DNA from: an uncultured Pelagibacteraceae bacterium
Lineage (GTDB): Bacteria > Pseudomonadota > Alphaproteobacteria > Pelagibacterales > Pelagibacteraceae
NCBI GenBank assembly: GCA_902629075.1
Contig: CACOPK010000008.1
Coordinates: forward strand, 1 to 42,843
Direction: 5' to 3'
Length of the DNA stretch: 42,843 nt
Shown piece after piece: positions 18,066-25,160 of the stretch. Under the pieces are notes generated by a model. The model saw only the letters and a list, made by a program, of their open reading frames with translations. It ran no database searches and was not told where the DNA came from. The translations under genes and the position numbers were made by a program. Within the stretch, counting starts at the first letter, position 1, and every line of letters begins with the position of its first letter.

Positions 18066-20723
18066 ATGAAAAAACTTATTTTTAACTTTAAATCTAAAGA
18101 TGTAAAAAAAATAAAAAAACCTAAAAATATACTTGGCGGCAAAGGTGCAAATCTTGCTGAAATGGGACGATTAGGTTTGCCAGTACCTCCTGGATTTACG
18201 ATTTCTACAGATGTATGCCATTTATTTTATAAAAATAAAAAAAAATTAACCACAAAATTAATTAAAGAAATAAACAAAGAACTTAATTTAATAGAAATAG
18301 ATGCAAAAAAGCAATTTGGAGATTTAAAAAACCCATTATTAGTGTCAGTCAGATCTGGAGCTAGAGTTTCAATGCCAGGTATGATGGACACGATTTTAAA
18401 TTTAGGCCTTAATGATCAAACGGTTATCGCATTAGCAAAAAAAACCTCAAATTCAAGATTTGCAAAAGACAGTTATAGAAGATTTATTCAAATGTATTCT
18501 AGTGTAGTTTTGGGAGTAGAAGGTTATAAATTTGAAGAATTAATTGAAAATTATAAATTAACTAAAGGTGTTCTTCTTGATACAGAACTAGACGATAATG
18601 ATTGGGATAATTTAATTAAGGATTTTAAAAATTTAGTAAAAGATAAAACTAAAAAAGATTTTCCTCAAAATGTCAAAGATCAATTAGTTGGAGCAATAAG
18701 CGCTGTCTTTCTATCCTGGGAGAGTCATAGAGCTAAGGTTTACAGAAAATTAAACCAAATTCCTTCAGATTGGGGAACAGCAGTCAATGTTCAATCAATG
18801 GTTTTTGGAAATATGGGCGATGATTGTGCAACAGGAGTAGTGTTTACTAGAAATCCATCTGATGGCACAAAGGATATTTACGGTGAGTATTTAATTAATG
18901 CCCAAGGAGAAGATGTTGTGGCAGGTACTCGTACTCCACAACATATTACAAAAAAAGCTAGAATTAACTCAAAACAAAAAAAATTATCAATGGAGGAAGC
19001 GATGCCTTCAGTTTACAAAAAACTCAAAGAAATATTATTTAAGTTAGAGAAACATTATAAAGATATGCAAGATGTTGAATTTACAGTTGAAAACAAAGTT
19101 TTGTGGATGTTGCAAACAAGATCAGGAAAAAGAACAGCAAAATCAGCTGTTAAAATTGCAGTAGATATGGTTAAGGAAAAATTAATATCAAAAAAACAAG
19201 CAGTTTTAGGATTAGATCCAAATTCTTTAGATACTCTATTACACCCAACTTTAGATGAAAATGAAAAAATCAACGTAATTGCTAATGGATTGCCAGCATC
19301 TCCTGGTGCAGCAAGTGGCAAAGTAGTTTTTACTTCTAATGAGGCGGAAAGATTAAATGATATGATGCAAAATACCATATTGGTAAGAGTAGAAACATCT
19401 CCTGAAGATATACATGGCATGCATGCTGCCAAGGGTATTCTTACAGCAAGAGGCGGAATGACGAGCCACGCAGCAGTTGTAGCACGAGGAATGGGTAGAC
19501 CGTGTGTTTCAGGTTCTAGCGAAATCGAAATAGACTATGAAAATAGAATTTTTAAAACAAAAAATAATATTATCAAAGAAGGCGACTTAATCACAATTGA
19601 TGGCTCCACAGGAAGAGTAATGTCAGGTGAAGTAAAAACAGTTAAGCCGGAAATATCAGGTGATTTTTCAAAAATAATGAACTGGGCAGACATATTTAGA
19701 AAATTGAACGTTAGAACCAATTCTGAAACGCCATTAGATAGTAAAGTTGCAAGAGACTTTGGAGCAGAGGGAATTGGATTATGCAGAACTGAGCACATGT
19801 TTTTTGATGAAGAAAGAATTTTATCAGTAAGAGAGATGATCCTATCCAAATCAAAAGAAGATAGAGCAAACGCTTTAAATAAACTGCTACCTCATCAGAA
19901 ACAAGATTTTCTTGAAATATTTAAAATCATGCAAGGACTACCAGTTACAGTAAGGTTGTTAGATCCTCCTTTGCATGAATTTTTACCCAAAAGTTTAAAA
20001 GAAATAGAAGATGTTGCTAATTCAATAAAACTGACAAAAAATGAGATAGAATCAAGAATAACAGAGCTTCACGAACAAAACCCAATGCTTGGACATAGAG
20101 GATGCAGACTTGGAATATCATTTCCAGAAATTTATGAAATGCAATGTCGTGCTATATTTGAGGCATTAATTGAGCTTAAAAGAAAAAAAATAAAATCTGC
20201 CTTTCCAGAGATAATGATACCTTTGGTTTCAACAGAGACAGAAATTAAAATTATGAAAGATCTAGTTATATCTACTGCTAGAAAAGTTCAAAATGAACAC
20301 AAAACAAAAATAAATTTTTTGGTAGGCACAATGATTGAGCTACCAAGAGCAGCTATAAAAGCTGATGATATTGCAAAACATGCGGAATTTTTTAGCTTTG
20401 GCACTAATGATTTAACCCAGACTACATTTGGTATTAGCAGAGACGATAGTGGTAAATTTTTAAATGATTATATTGAAAATAAAATATTTGATATTGATCC
20501 ATTTGTATCAATTGACGATGGCGTAGGTGATCTAATAAAAATTGCGTCAGAAAAAGGAAAAAAACAAAATAAAAAAATAAAGCTTGGAATATGCGGAGAA
20601 CATGGTGGAGATCCAAAGAGTATATATTTATGTTCTAAAATTGGCCTTAACTATGTTTCTTGCTCTCCATATAGAGTACCAATAGCAAGACTTGCAGCCG
20701 CTCAAGCAGAATTACTAAAATAA
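18066..20723 (+). CDS. ppdK: Pyruvate, phosphate dikinase
   Basis: PPDK interconverts pyruvate, ATP and Pi with PEP, AMP and PPi. The 885-aa length and three-domain order are typical: an N-terminal ATP-grasp domain (LGGKGANLAEMGRLGLPVPPG), a phosphohistidine domain with GGMTSHAAVVARGMGRPC (His468 as carrier), and a C-terminal TIM barrel with GHRGCRLG, FGTNDLTQTTFG and GICGEHGGD (catalytic Cys843). In a streamlined heterotroph it could provide gluconeogenic PEP or spare ATP in glycolysis by using PPi; direction cannot be read from sequence. The gene abuts glyS on one side and the nadC stop on the other. Confidence 0.98.
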   Translation: MKKLIFNFKSKDVKKIKKPKNILGGKGANLAEMGRLGLPVPPGFTISTDVCHLFYKNKKKLTTKLIKEINKELNLIEIDAKKQFGDLKNPLLVSVRSGARVSMPGMMDTILNLGLNDQTVIALAKKTSNSRFAKDSYRRFIQMYSSVVLGVEGYKFEELIENYKLTKGVLLDTELDDNDWDNLIKDFKNLVKDKTKKDFPQNVKDQLVGAISAVFLSWESHRAKVYRKLNQIPSDWGTAVNVQSMVFGNMGDDCATGVVFTRNPSDGTKDIYGEYLINAQGEDVVAGTRTPQHITKKARINSKQKKLSMEEAMPSVYKKLKEILFKLEKHYKDMQDVEFTVENKVLWMLQTRSGKRTAKSAVKIAVDMVKEKLISKKQAVLGLDPNSLDTLLHPTLDENEKINVIANGLPASPGAASGKVVFTSNEAERLNDMMQNTILVRVETSPEDIHGMHAAKGILTARGGMTSHAAVVARGMGRPCVSGSSEIEIDYENRIFKTKNNIIKEGDLITIDGSTGRVMSGEVKTVKPEISGDFSKIMNWADIFRKLNVRTNSETPLDSKVARDFGAEGIGLCRTEHMFFDEERILSVREMILSKSKEDRANALNKLLPHQKQDFLEIFKIMQGLPVTVRLLDPPLHEFLPKSLKEIEDVANSIKLTKNEIESRITELHEQNPMLGHRGCRLGISFPEIYEMQCRAIFEALIELKRKKIKSAFPEIMIPLVSTETEIKIMKDLVISTARKVQNEHKTKINFLVGTMIELPRAAIKADDIAKHAEFFSFGTNDLTQTTFGISRDDSGKFLNDYIENKIFDIDPFVSIDDGVGDLIKIASEKGKKQNKKIKLGICGEHGGDPKSIYLCSKIGLNYVSCSPYRVPIARLAAAQAELLK

Positions 20724-21554
20724 TTAGTCAATAAGCAAACTAGAGTCAAAACTTTTAGCACTATGTGTAATAGATCCAACAGAAATTCTGTCAACTCCTG
20801 TTCTTGAAATTTTATTTACATTTTTTAAATTGGCATTTCCTGAATATTCAGTTTCATATCTATTTTTACAAAGCTTTAAACATTTACTTAATAATTTTGG
20901 GTTCATATTGTCAAATAAGATTCTTTTAAATTTAAATCCTAAAATTTCTTTAAGTTGATTTAAATTTTCAACTTCAACTGTAATTACTTTATTTGTTTTA
21001 CTGGCTTTAGTAATTAATTTTTTTAAATTTATTTCTGAAGTAATATGATTTTCTTTAATTAATATTTCATCACTTAAATTAAATCTATGATTAGAGCCAC
21101 CACCTTTTTTTACAGCATATTTCTCAAGCAATCTGAGATTAGGTGTTGTTTTTCTAGTGCAACAAATTTTAGTTTTTTTTTTAACCTTATTTACAAATTT
21201 ATTTGTAAGTGTTGAGATACCTGAAGAGTGATTTAGAAAATTTAAAGCTGTTCTTTCTGCAGTTAGAATTGTTTTAGTTTTCGCTATTATTTCAGCAATG
21301 ACTTTATTTTTTCTAATTTTCTCTCCATCTTTAATTTTTTTCTTAAACAATGTCTCTTTACCGATTAATTTAAAAGCAGCTTTGCAAAAATCTAAACCTG
21401 AAATAACACCGTTTTGTTTTGCAATAATTCTAGCTGTAATAATTTTATTTTTCGATTCTATTAGACTAGTTGTTAAATCACCTATAGGTGATAAATCTTC
21501 AGATAAAGCTTTTTGAACTACCGATTTTATATATTTATTATTTATTTTTTGCAT
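20724..21554 (-). CDS. nadC: Nicotinate-nucleotide diphosphorylase (quinolinate phosphoribosyltransferase)
   Basis: NadC converts quinolinate and PRPP to nicotinate mononucleotide in de novo NAD synthesis. Motifs: EDLSPIGDLTT near the N terminus, AERTALNFLNHSSGIST, the CTRKTTPNLRLLEKYAV segment, KKGGGSNHRFNLSDEILIKENH, and LFDNMNP. I chose ATG at 21554, giving 276 aa and a four-base gap after nadA; an in-frame TTG at 21569 would add five residues and overlap nadA. It is the second gene of a nadA-nadC pair. No nadB or aspartate dehydrogenase gene for making iminoaspartate is in the window. Confidence 0.95.
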   Translation of the reverse strand: MQKINNKYIKSVVQKALSEDLSPIGDLTTSLIESKNKIITARIIAKQNGVISGLDFCKAAFKLIGKETLFKKKIKDGEKIRKNKVIAEIIAKTKTILTAERTALNFLNHSSGISTLTNKFVNKVKKKTKICCTRKTTPNLRLLEKYAVKKGGGSNHRFNLSDEILIKENHITSEINLKKLITKASKTNKVITVEVENLNQLKEILGFKFKRILFDNMNPKLLSKCLKLCKNRYETEYSGNANLKNVNKISRTGVDRISVGSITHSAKSFDSSLLID

Positions 21555-21558
21555 TGAT

Positions 21559-22548
21559 CTAACGACCAATTTTAACCATTCTCTCCACAGATTTTCTAGC
21601 TTTTTCTATTGTAATATTATCCATAATGATTTCATTAGATTCATTTTCTAAACAATCAAGAATTTTTGGTAGTGTAATTTTTTTCATATGTGGACAAAGA
21701 TTACATGGTCTAATAAACTTTACATTTGGGTTATCTATTTGGACGTTGTCACTCATTGAACATTCTGTAACCATCATAACTTTTTCAGGCTGTTTATCAT
21801 TTACATATTTTATCATTCCACTAGTCGAACCTGTAAAGTCGCTTGCTTTTATCACATCAGGTGGGCATTCTGGATGAGCGATAATTTTAATTCCTGGATT
21901 ATTTTTTCTTATTTCATTAATTTCTTCATCATTAAATTGCTCATGAACCTCGCAAGTTCCTTTCCAAGATATAATTTCTACATTTGTTTGTGATGCCACG
22001 TATTTGGCAAGATAATCATCAGGCAAAAAAATAACCTTTCTAACTCCTAAAGAATTAACAATTTTAACAGCATTTGCTGATGTACAGCAAACATCTGTTT
22101 CAGCTTTAACATCTGCAGAAGTATTTACGTATGAAACAACAGGGACACCTGGATATTGTTTTTTCAATTTTCTTACATCTTCGCCTGTTATTGAAGATGA
22201 TAAAGAACAACCAGCACCCATATCAGGTAACAATACTTTTTTATTAGGACTCATTAACTTTGCTGTTTCAGCCATGAAGTGAACACCACACATAATAATT
22301 ATTTCTGCTTTTGTTTTTGCAGCCTCCACAGCTAGCGCCAAAGAGTCGGCTGAAAAATCTGAAATGCCATGATAAATCTCTGGTGTTTGATAATTATGAG
22401 CAAGTATAATTGCGTTCTTTTCCTTTTTTAATTTATTTATTTTATAAATATATGGTGCATGAGTTAACCACTCGATTTCAGGGACTGTACTAGAAATCTT
22501 CTTATAAATAGGGTCTGTTGCTTTTTTGATCTCTGCGGATATCTCCAT
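21559..22548 (-). CDS. nadA: Quinolinate synthase
   Basis: NadA is an iron-sulfur enzyme that condenses iminoaspartate with dihydroxyacetone phosphate to quinolinate. Family motifs are AHNYQTPEIYHGISDFSADS, IIMCGVHFMAETAK (first cluster cysteine, Cys87 with the start chosen here), LPDMGAGCSLS, YVNTSADVKAETDVCCTSAN, HPECPPDV and PCNLCPHMKKI. I prefer ATG at 22548 (329 aa); an in-frame TTG at 22563 would add five residues and bring the start within two bases of the tRNA-Leu -35 box. Confidence 0.96.
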   Translation of the reverse strand: MEISAEIKKATDPIYKKISSTVPEIEWLTHAPYIYKINKLKKEKNAIILAHNYQTPEIYHGISDFSADSLALAVEAAKTKAEIIIMCGVHFMAETAKLMSPNKKVLLPDMGAGCSLSSSITGEDVRKLKKQYPGVPVVSYVNTSADVKAETDVCCTSANAVKIVNSLGVRKVIFLPDDYLAKYVASQTNVEIISWKGTCEVHEQFNDEEINEIRKNNPGIKIIAHPECPPDVIKASDFTGSTSGMIKYVNDKQPEKVMMVTECSMSDNVQIDNPNVKFIRPCNLCPHMKKITLPKILDCLENESNEIIMDNITIEKARKSVERMVKIGR

Positions 22549-22564
22549 ATCAAAACTTATCAAC

Positions 22565-22593
22565 TTGAAATAGAATTGTCATTCATTTAATCT
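22565..22593 (+). promoter_or_regulatory. Promoter of tRNA-Leu
   Basis: TTGAAA (22565-22570), a 17-base spacer and TAATCT (22588-22593) lie 12 bases upstream of the tRNA-Leu 5' end, a convincing sigma-70 arrangement. The element lies just upstream of the nadA start on the other strand. Confidence 0.6.
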
Positions 22594-22605
22594 GACGCAT
22601 TAATT

Positions 22606-22691
22606 GCGGTCATGCTGAAATTGGTAGACAGGCACGGTTGAGGGCCGTGTGGGCTTAGCCCATGAGAGTTCGAGTCTCTCTGACCGCACCA
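22606..22691 (+). tRNA. tRNA-Leu (anticodon GAG)
   Basis: This is a class II tRNA of 86 nt with a long variable arm (TGGGCTTAGCCCA). The acceptor GCGGTCA (22606-22612) pairs with TGACCGC (22681-22687); the discriminator is A, with encoded CCA at 22689-22691. The anticodon stem CACGG/CCGTG holds loop TTGAGGG, anticodon GAG at 22640-22642, which reads CUC/CUU leucine codons. Its 3' end faces the 3' end of the tmRNA gene on the other strand, 19 bases away. Confidence 0.97.
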
Positions 22692-22710
22692 AAAATTTTA
22701 TATGATAATT

Positions 22711-22955
22711 GAGGGGCGTTCTGTTGCCAGGTGCCCCAAACCCCGTAACTTAATTAATAAATTAATTAAGCTGCAAGTGCGTAACTTTCGTTAGCATTTA
22801 TAAAATTGCCCATTAAGGCGGAACAATACCTGACGAAAAAATAACTTTTAGACACCCGTCGATCCTAGTTCACCCCCATAAGTTGAATATGGTGGAGGTG
22901 GTGGGTACTGCCCCCACGTCCGCAATGGTTATTACGAAATTCGTTTATCGTCATA
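22711..22955 (-). ncRNA. ssrA: tmRNA, circularly permuted two-piece form
   Basis: tmRNA rescues stalled ribosomes and tags the product for proteolysis. On the minus strand the acceptor piece comes first (about 22955-22890): it ends CACCTCC-A-CCA and has T-stem GTGGG/CCCAC. A 12-base intervening sequence follows, then the coding piece starts GGGGGTGAACTAGGATCGAC at 22877. GGGGGTG pairs with CACCTCC and includes a G3-U70 wobble, the alanine identity signal. Long-range helix P2 is visible as GTTATT/AATAAC and TCGTC/GACGA between the two pieces. After the tag frame comes an AT hairpin (22749-22770) and a GGGGC/GCCCC stem at the 3' end. The outer ends are estimates. The T-loop GGCAGTA departs from the usual TTCRANY. 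Permuted tmRNA is established for alphaproteobacteria. Confidence 0.93.
22766..22795 (-). other. ssrA: tmRNA tag reading frame (ANESYALAA)
   Basis: Inside the tmRNA coding piece GCT AAC GAA AGT TAC GCA CTT GCA GCT TAA encodes A-N-E-S-Y-A-L-A-A followed by a stop. The -YALAA end matches the ClpXP/ClpAP degradation signal (the E. coli tag is ANDENYALAA). GCT is the likely resume codon. The stop runs directly into the 9-bp hairpin CTTAATTAA/TTAATTAAG. Confidence 0.92.
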
Positions 22956-22969
22956 GTTGGAAAACCAAC
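22956..22969 (-). other. Hairpin leading the tmRNA precursor
   Basis: GTTGG-TTTT-CCAAC forms a perfect 5-bp stem with a four-T loop just upstream of the acceptor piece of the tmRNA. It may mark the 5' end of the precursor or a processing site. Confidence 0.4.
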
Positions 22970-22975
22970 ATTAAT

Positions 22976-23003
22976 AATATAAAACCAAATTTGAGAGATT
23001 CAA
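22976..23003 (-). promoter_or_regulatory. Candidate promoter of tmRNA
   Basis: On the minus strand TTGAAT (23003-22998) is followed after 16 bases by TATATT (22981-22976), which would start transcription just before the leading hairpin of the tmRNA precursor. It lies inside the short upstream region of the divergent thyX. Confidence 0.45.
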
Positions 23004-23013
23004 TATTTTATTC

Positions 23014-23961
23014 ATGAAATTAACTAAAGAGCAATCACAGGAAATAAAAGAGCAGCAATTACAGGCAAATAAAACCAAAAGAGTTACAGCCCCAGAACTT
23101 GAAAAAGTTCTATATGAAGCAATTCCTATATTAGATCATGGCTTTATAAGAGTAGTAGACTATATGGGTGATGATACCTCAATCGTTCAGGCCGCTAGGG
23201 TTTCATATGGCAAGGGAACTAAAAAAGTCTCTACTGACGCAGGACTAATAAAATATTTAATGAGACATTGGCATAGTACTCCATTTGAGATGTGTGAAAT
23301 TAAATACCATGTCAAACTTCCAATATTCATAGCAAGACAATGGATTAGACATCGAACAGCAAATGTGAATGAATATTCAGCTAGATATTCTATTTTAGAT
23401 AAAGAATTCTATTTACCAGCTCCAGAACATCTGGCAGCACAATCTCAAAGCAATAGACAAGGAAGAGGTAATATTCTTGAAGGTGAGAAAGCAAAAGAAG
23501 TATTAAATCTTTTAAAAGGTGATGCCGAACAGACTTACAAAAATTATGAAAAAATGTTGAATGAGAAATATGATGGATCAGTTATTGATGATAATTCAAT
23601 AGGCCTGGCAAGAGAACTCGCTAGAATGAATTTGACTTTAAATACATATACACAATGGTATTGGAAAACGGATTTACTAAATTTGATGAACTTTTTAAGA
23701 CTTCGTTCTGACCACCATGCTCAATATGAAATAAGAGCATATGCAGATGTTATGCTAGATACACTAAAAAAATGGGTACCAATTACATATGAAGCTTTTA
23801 TGGATTATAGAGTTGGGGGGACTGAAGTGTCTGCAAAAGGAAAAGAGATAATTAAAAAACTAATCAAAGGAGAAAAAACTGATATTGAAAAATCTGGACT
23901 TTCAAAACGTGAATGGAACGAGTTAATGGAAGCTTTTAATATTAAGGATAAAATTATTTAA
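23014..23961 (+). CDS. thyX: FAD-dependent thymidylate synthase
   Basis: ThyX methylates dUMP to dTMP using methylene-tetrahydrofolate, FAD and NADPH. The 315-aa protein has the hallmark motif [15 protein letters not shown] (from residue 112), preceded by [10 protein letters not shown] and by [19 protein letters not shown], and followed by [33 protein letters not shown]. It belongs to the longer ThyX group. The stop shares one base with the ATG of the following GDPD-like gene (TAATG at 23959-23963), so the accessory genes that follow could be read from its transcript. Confidence 0.97.
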   Translation: MKLTKEQSQEIKEQQLQANKTKRVTAPELEKVLYEAIPILDHGFIRVVDYMGDDTSIVQAARVSYGKGTKKVSTDAGLIKYLMRHWHSTPFEMCEIKYHVKLPIFIARQWIRHRTANVNEYSARYSILDKEFYLPAPEHLAAQSQSNRQGRGNILEGEKAKEVLNLLKGDAEQTYKNYEKMLNEKYDGSVIDDNSIGLARELARMNLTLNTYTQWYWKTDLLNLMNFLRLRSDHHAQYEIRAYADVMLDTLKKWVPITYEAFMDYRVGGTEVSAKGKEIIKKLIKGEKTDIEKSGLSKREWNELMEAFNIKDKII

Positions 23962-24422
23962 TGTATTTCATATCTCATAGAGGAAATTTAATTGGTCCAA
24001 ACAAAAAAGATGAAAATAAAATTGATTATATTAATGAAGCTCTTAAACAAAACTTCAATGTTGAGATTGATCTTTGGTTTGATAAAAACAAATTTTATTT
24101 GGGTCATGACGAACCTTTATATGAAGTAAGTACTAATTTTTTAGAAAATAAAAATTTTTGGATTCATGCAAAAAATTTAGACTGTTTTTATCAATTAAGT
24201 AATTATAACTTTAATTATTTCTGGCATGAGCAAGATAAAGTTATTTTAACCAGCAGAGGTTTTTTTTGGAATTTTCCTGGCACTAAATTAAATAAGAAAA
24301 AAAGTATTTATGTACTTCCTGAACTATCAAAAGAATTTGACACTTCACTTAATTATACTGGTATATGTTCTGATTATATTATTAAATATAAAAATAAAAT
24401 AGAAGCTATACTTAAAAAGTGA
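23961..24422 (+). CDS. Short glycerophosphodiester phosphodiesterase-like protein
   Basis: The 153-aa protein has the N-terminal half-signature of the GDPD/PI-PLC TIM-barrel superfamily: ISHRGN (His6, Arg7), VEIDLW (Glu35, Asp37) and LGHDEP (His49). These correspond to the catalytic His pair and metal-binding acids of GDPD enzymes. Later WIHAKN and LTSRGFFWNFPG may be further strands. It is much shorter than ordinary GDPDs (about 240 aa), so the barrel is compact or incomplete. No signal peptide is visible, so it probably works in the cytoplasm. It starts on the last base of the thyX stop and overlaps the next gene by four bases (GTGA). The family suggests phosphodiester cleavage or cyclisation of a polyol phosphate; the true substrate is unknown. 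Base composition looks more AT-rich than thyX. Confidence 0.6.
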   Translation: MYFISHRGNLIGPNKKDENKIDYINEALKQNFNVEIDLWFDKNKFYLGHDEPLYEVSTNFLENKNFWIHAKNLDCFYQLSNYNFNYFWHEQDKVILTSRGFFWNFPGTKLNKKKSIYVLPELSKEFDTSLNYTGICSDYIIKYKNKIEAILKK

Positions 24423-25156
24423 AAAAAAAATTCCAATTAATAATACCTGTTGCAGGACCAAATAACATTTTTGATAAGCTTGGTAACCATAAGCTTTTAA
24501 TTAAAATTAATAAAAAAACTTTATTAGAATGGGTGCAGATATCTAGACCATATGATTTATCTAAAGGTATTTTTATTCTTAATAAAAACCAGGAAAAAAA
24601 ATATAATTTAGTTAGCAATATTTCAAAAATATTAGGGAAAAAAATTAAATACGTTCTATTAAATAGTTATACAGAGGGATCGCCTCAAACAGTAATGAAA
24701 GTGAAAAATAATATTAATCTTCAACAGCCTTTATTTATTGATTTATTAGATCAGTATTTGGACCTTAAAAATTTTGTTAATTTTTGTTTTTCTAAAAAAT
24801 TTGATGGATGTATACCTATTTTTCAGTCTTTGTATTTTGATAGAGGCTATGCAATTTTAGACAAAAATAATAAAATAAGAAAAATTTCTGAAAAAGATAA
24901 AAAACCTATTTCAACTAATTCAACAGGGTGCATTAGTTACTTTAAAAGAGCCCAGTATTTCTTCGATTTCTGCGAGTTAATGATTAAAAATAAAAATAAA
25001 TCTTCAAATGGAAAATACTTAATTAGCTTAGTATATAATGAAATGATTAAAAAAAAATATGAAATCCGGGGATATGATTGTGATTTTATTGCTTCCTTGG
25101 GAACAGTAAATAGTATCAAATCTTTTTATGAAAATTGCAGATTAATAAAATATTAA
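24419..25156 (+). CDS. Nucleotidyltransferase-like protein with degenerate signature
   Basis: The 245-aa protein resembles sugar-phosphate nucleotidyltransferases (GT-A-like Rossmann fold). It begins KKKFQLIIPVAGPNN, where active relatives have PMAGxGxRF, so the nucleotide-binding glycine/arginine loop is altered; HKLLIKINKKTLLEWV matches the KPLIEI...PFI segment of the downstream homologue. TEGSPQTVM, PLFIDLLDQ and TGCISYFKRAQYF also align with that gene (25-30% similar by eye). It may be a non-catalytic partner or may have changed substrate. The start is GTG at 24419, overlapping the upstream stop; four bases separate it from the RuBisCO-like gene. I cannot name a substrate. Confidence 0.6.
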   Translation: MKKKFQLIIPVAGPNNIFDKLGNHKLLIKINKKTLLEWVQISRPYDLSKGIFILNKNQEKKYNLVSNISKILGKKIKYVLLNSYTEGSPQTVMKVKNNINLQQPLFIDLLDQYLDLKNFVNFCFSKKFDGCIPIFQSLYFDRGYAILDKNNKIRKISEKDKKPISTNSTGCISYFKRAQYFFDFCELMIKNKNKSSNGKYLISLVYNEMIKKKYEIRGYDCDFIASLGTVNSIKSFYENCRLIKY

Positions 25157-25160
25157 TTTT

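Noticed and set aside
22749..22770. Operator palindrome near thyX
   Set aside because: The inverted repeat lies inside the tmRNA coding piece just after the tag stop codon and is explained as a tmRNA helix.
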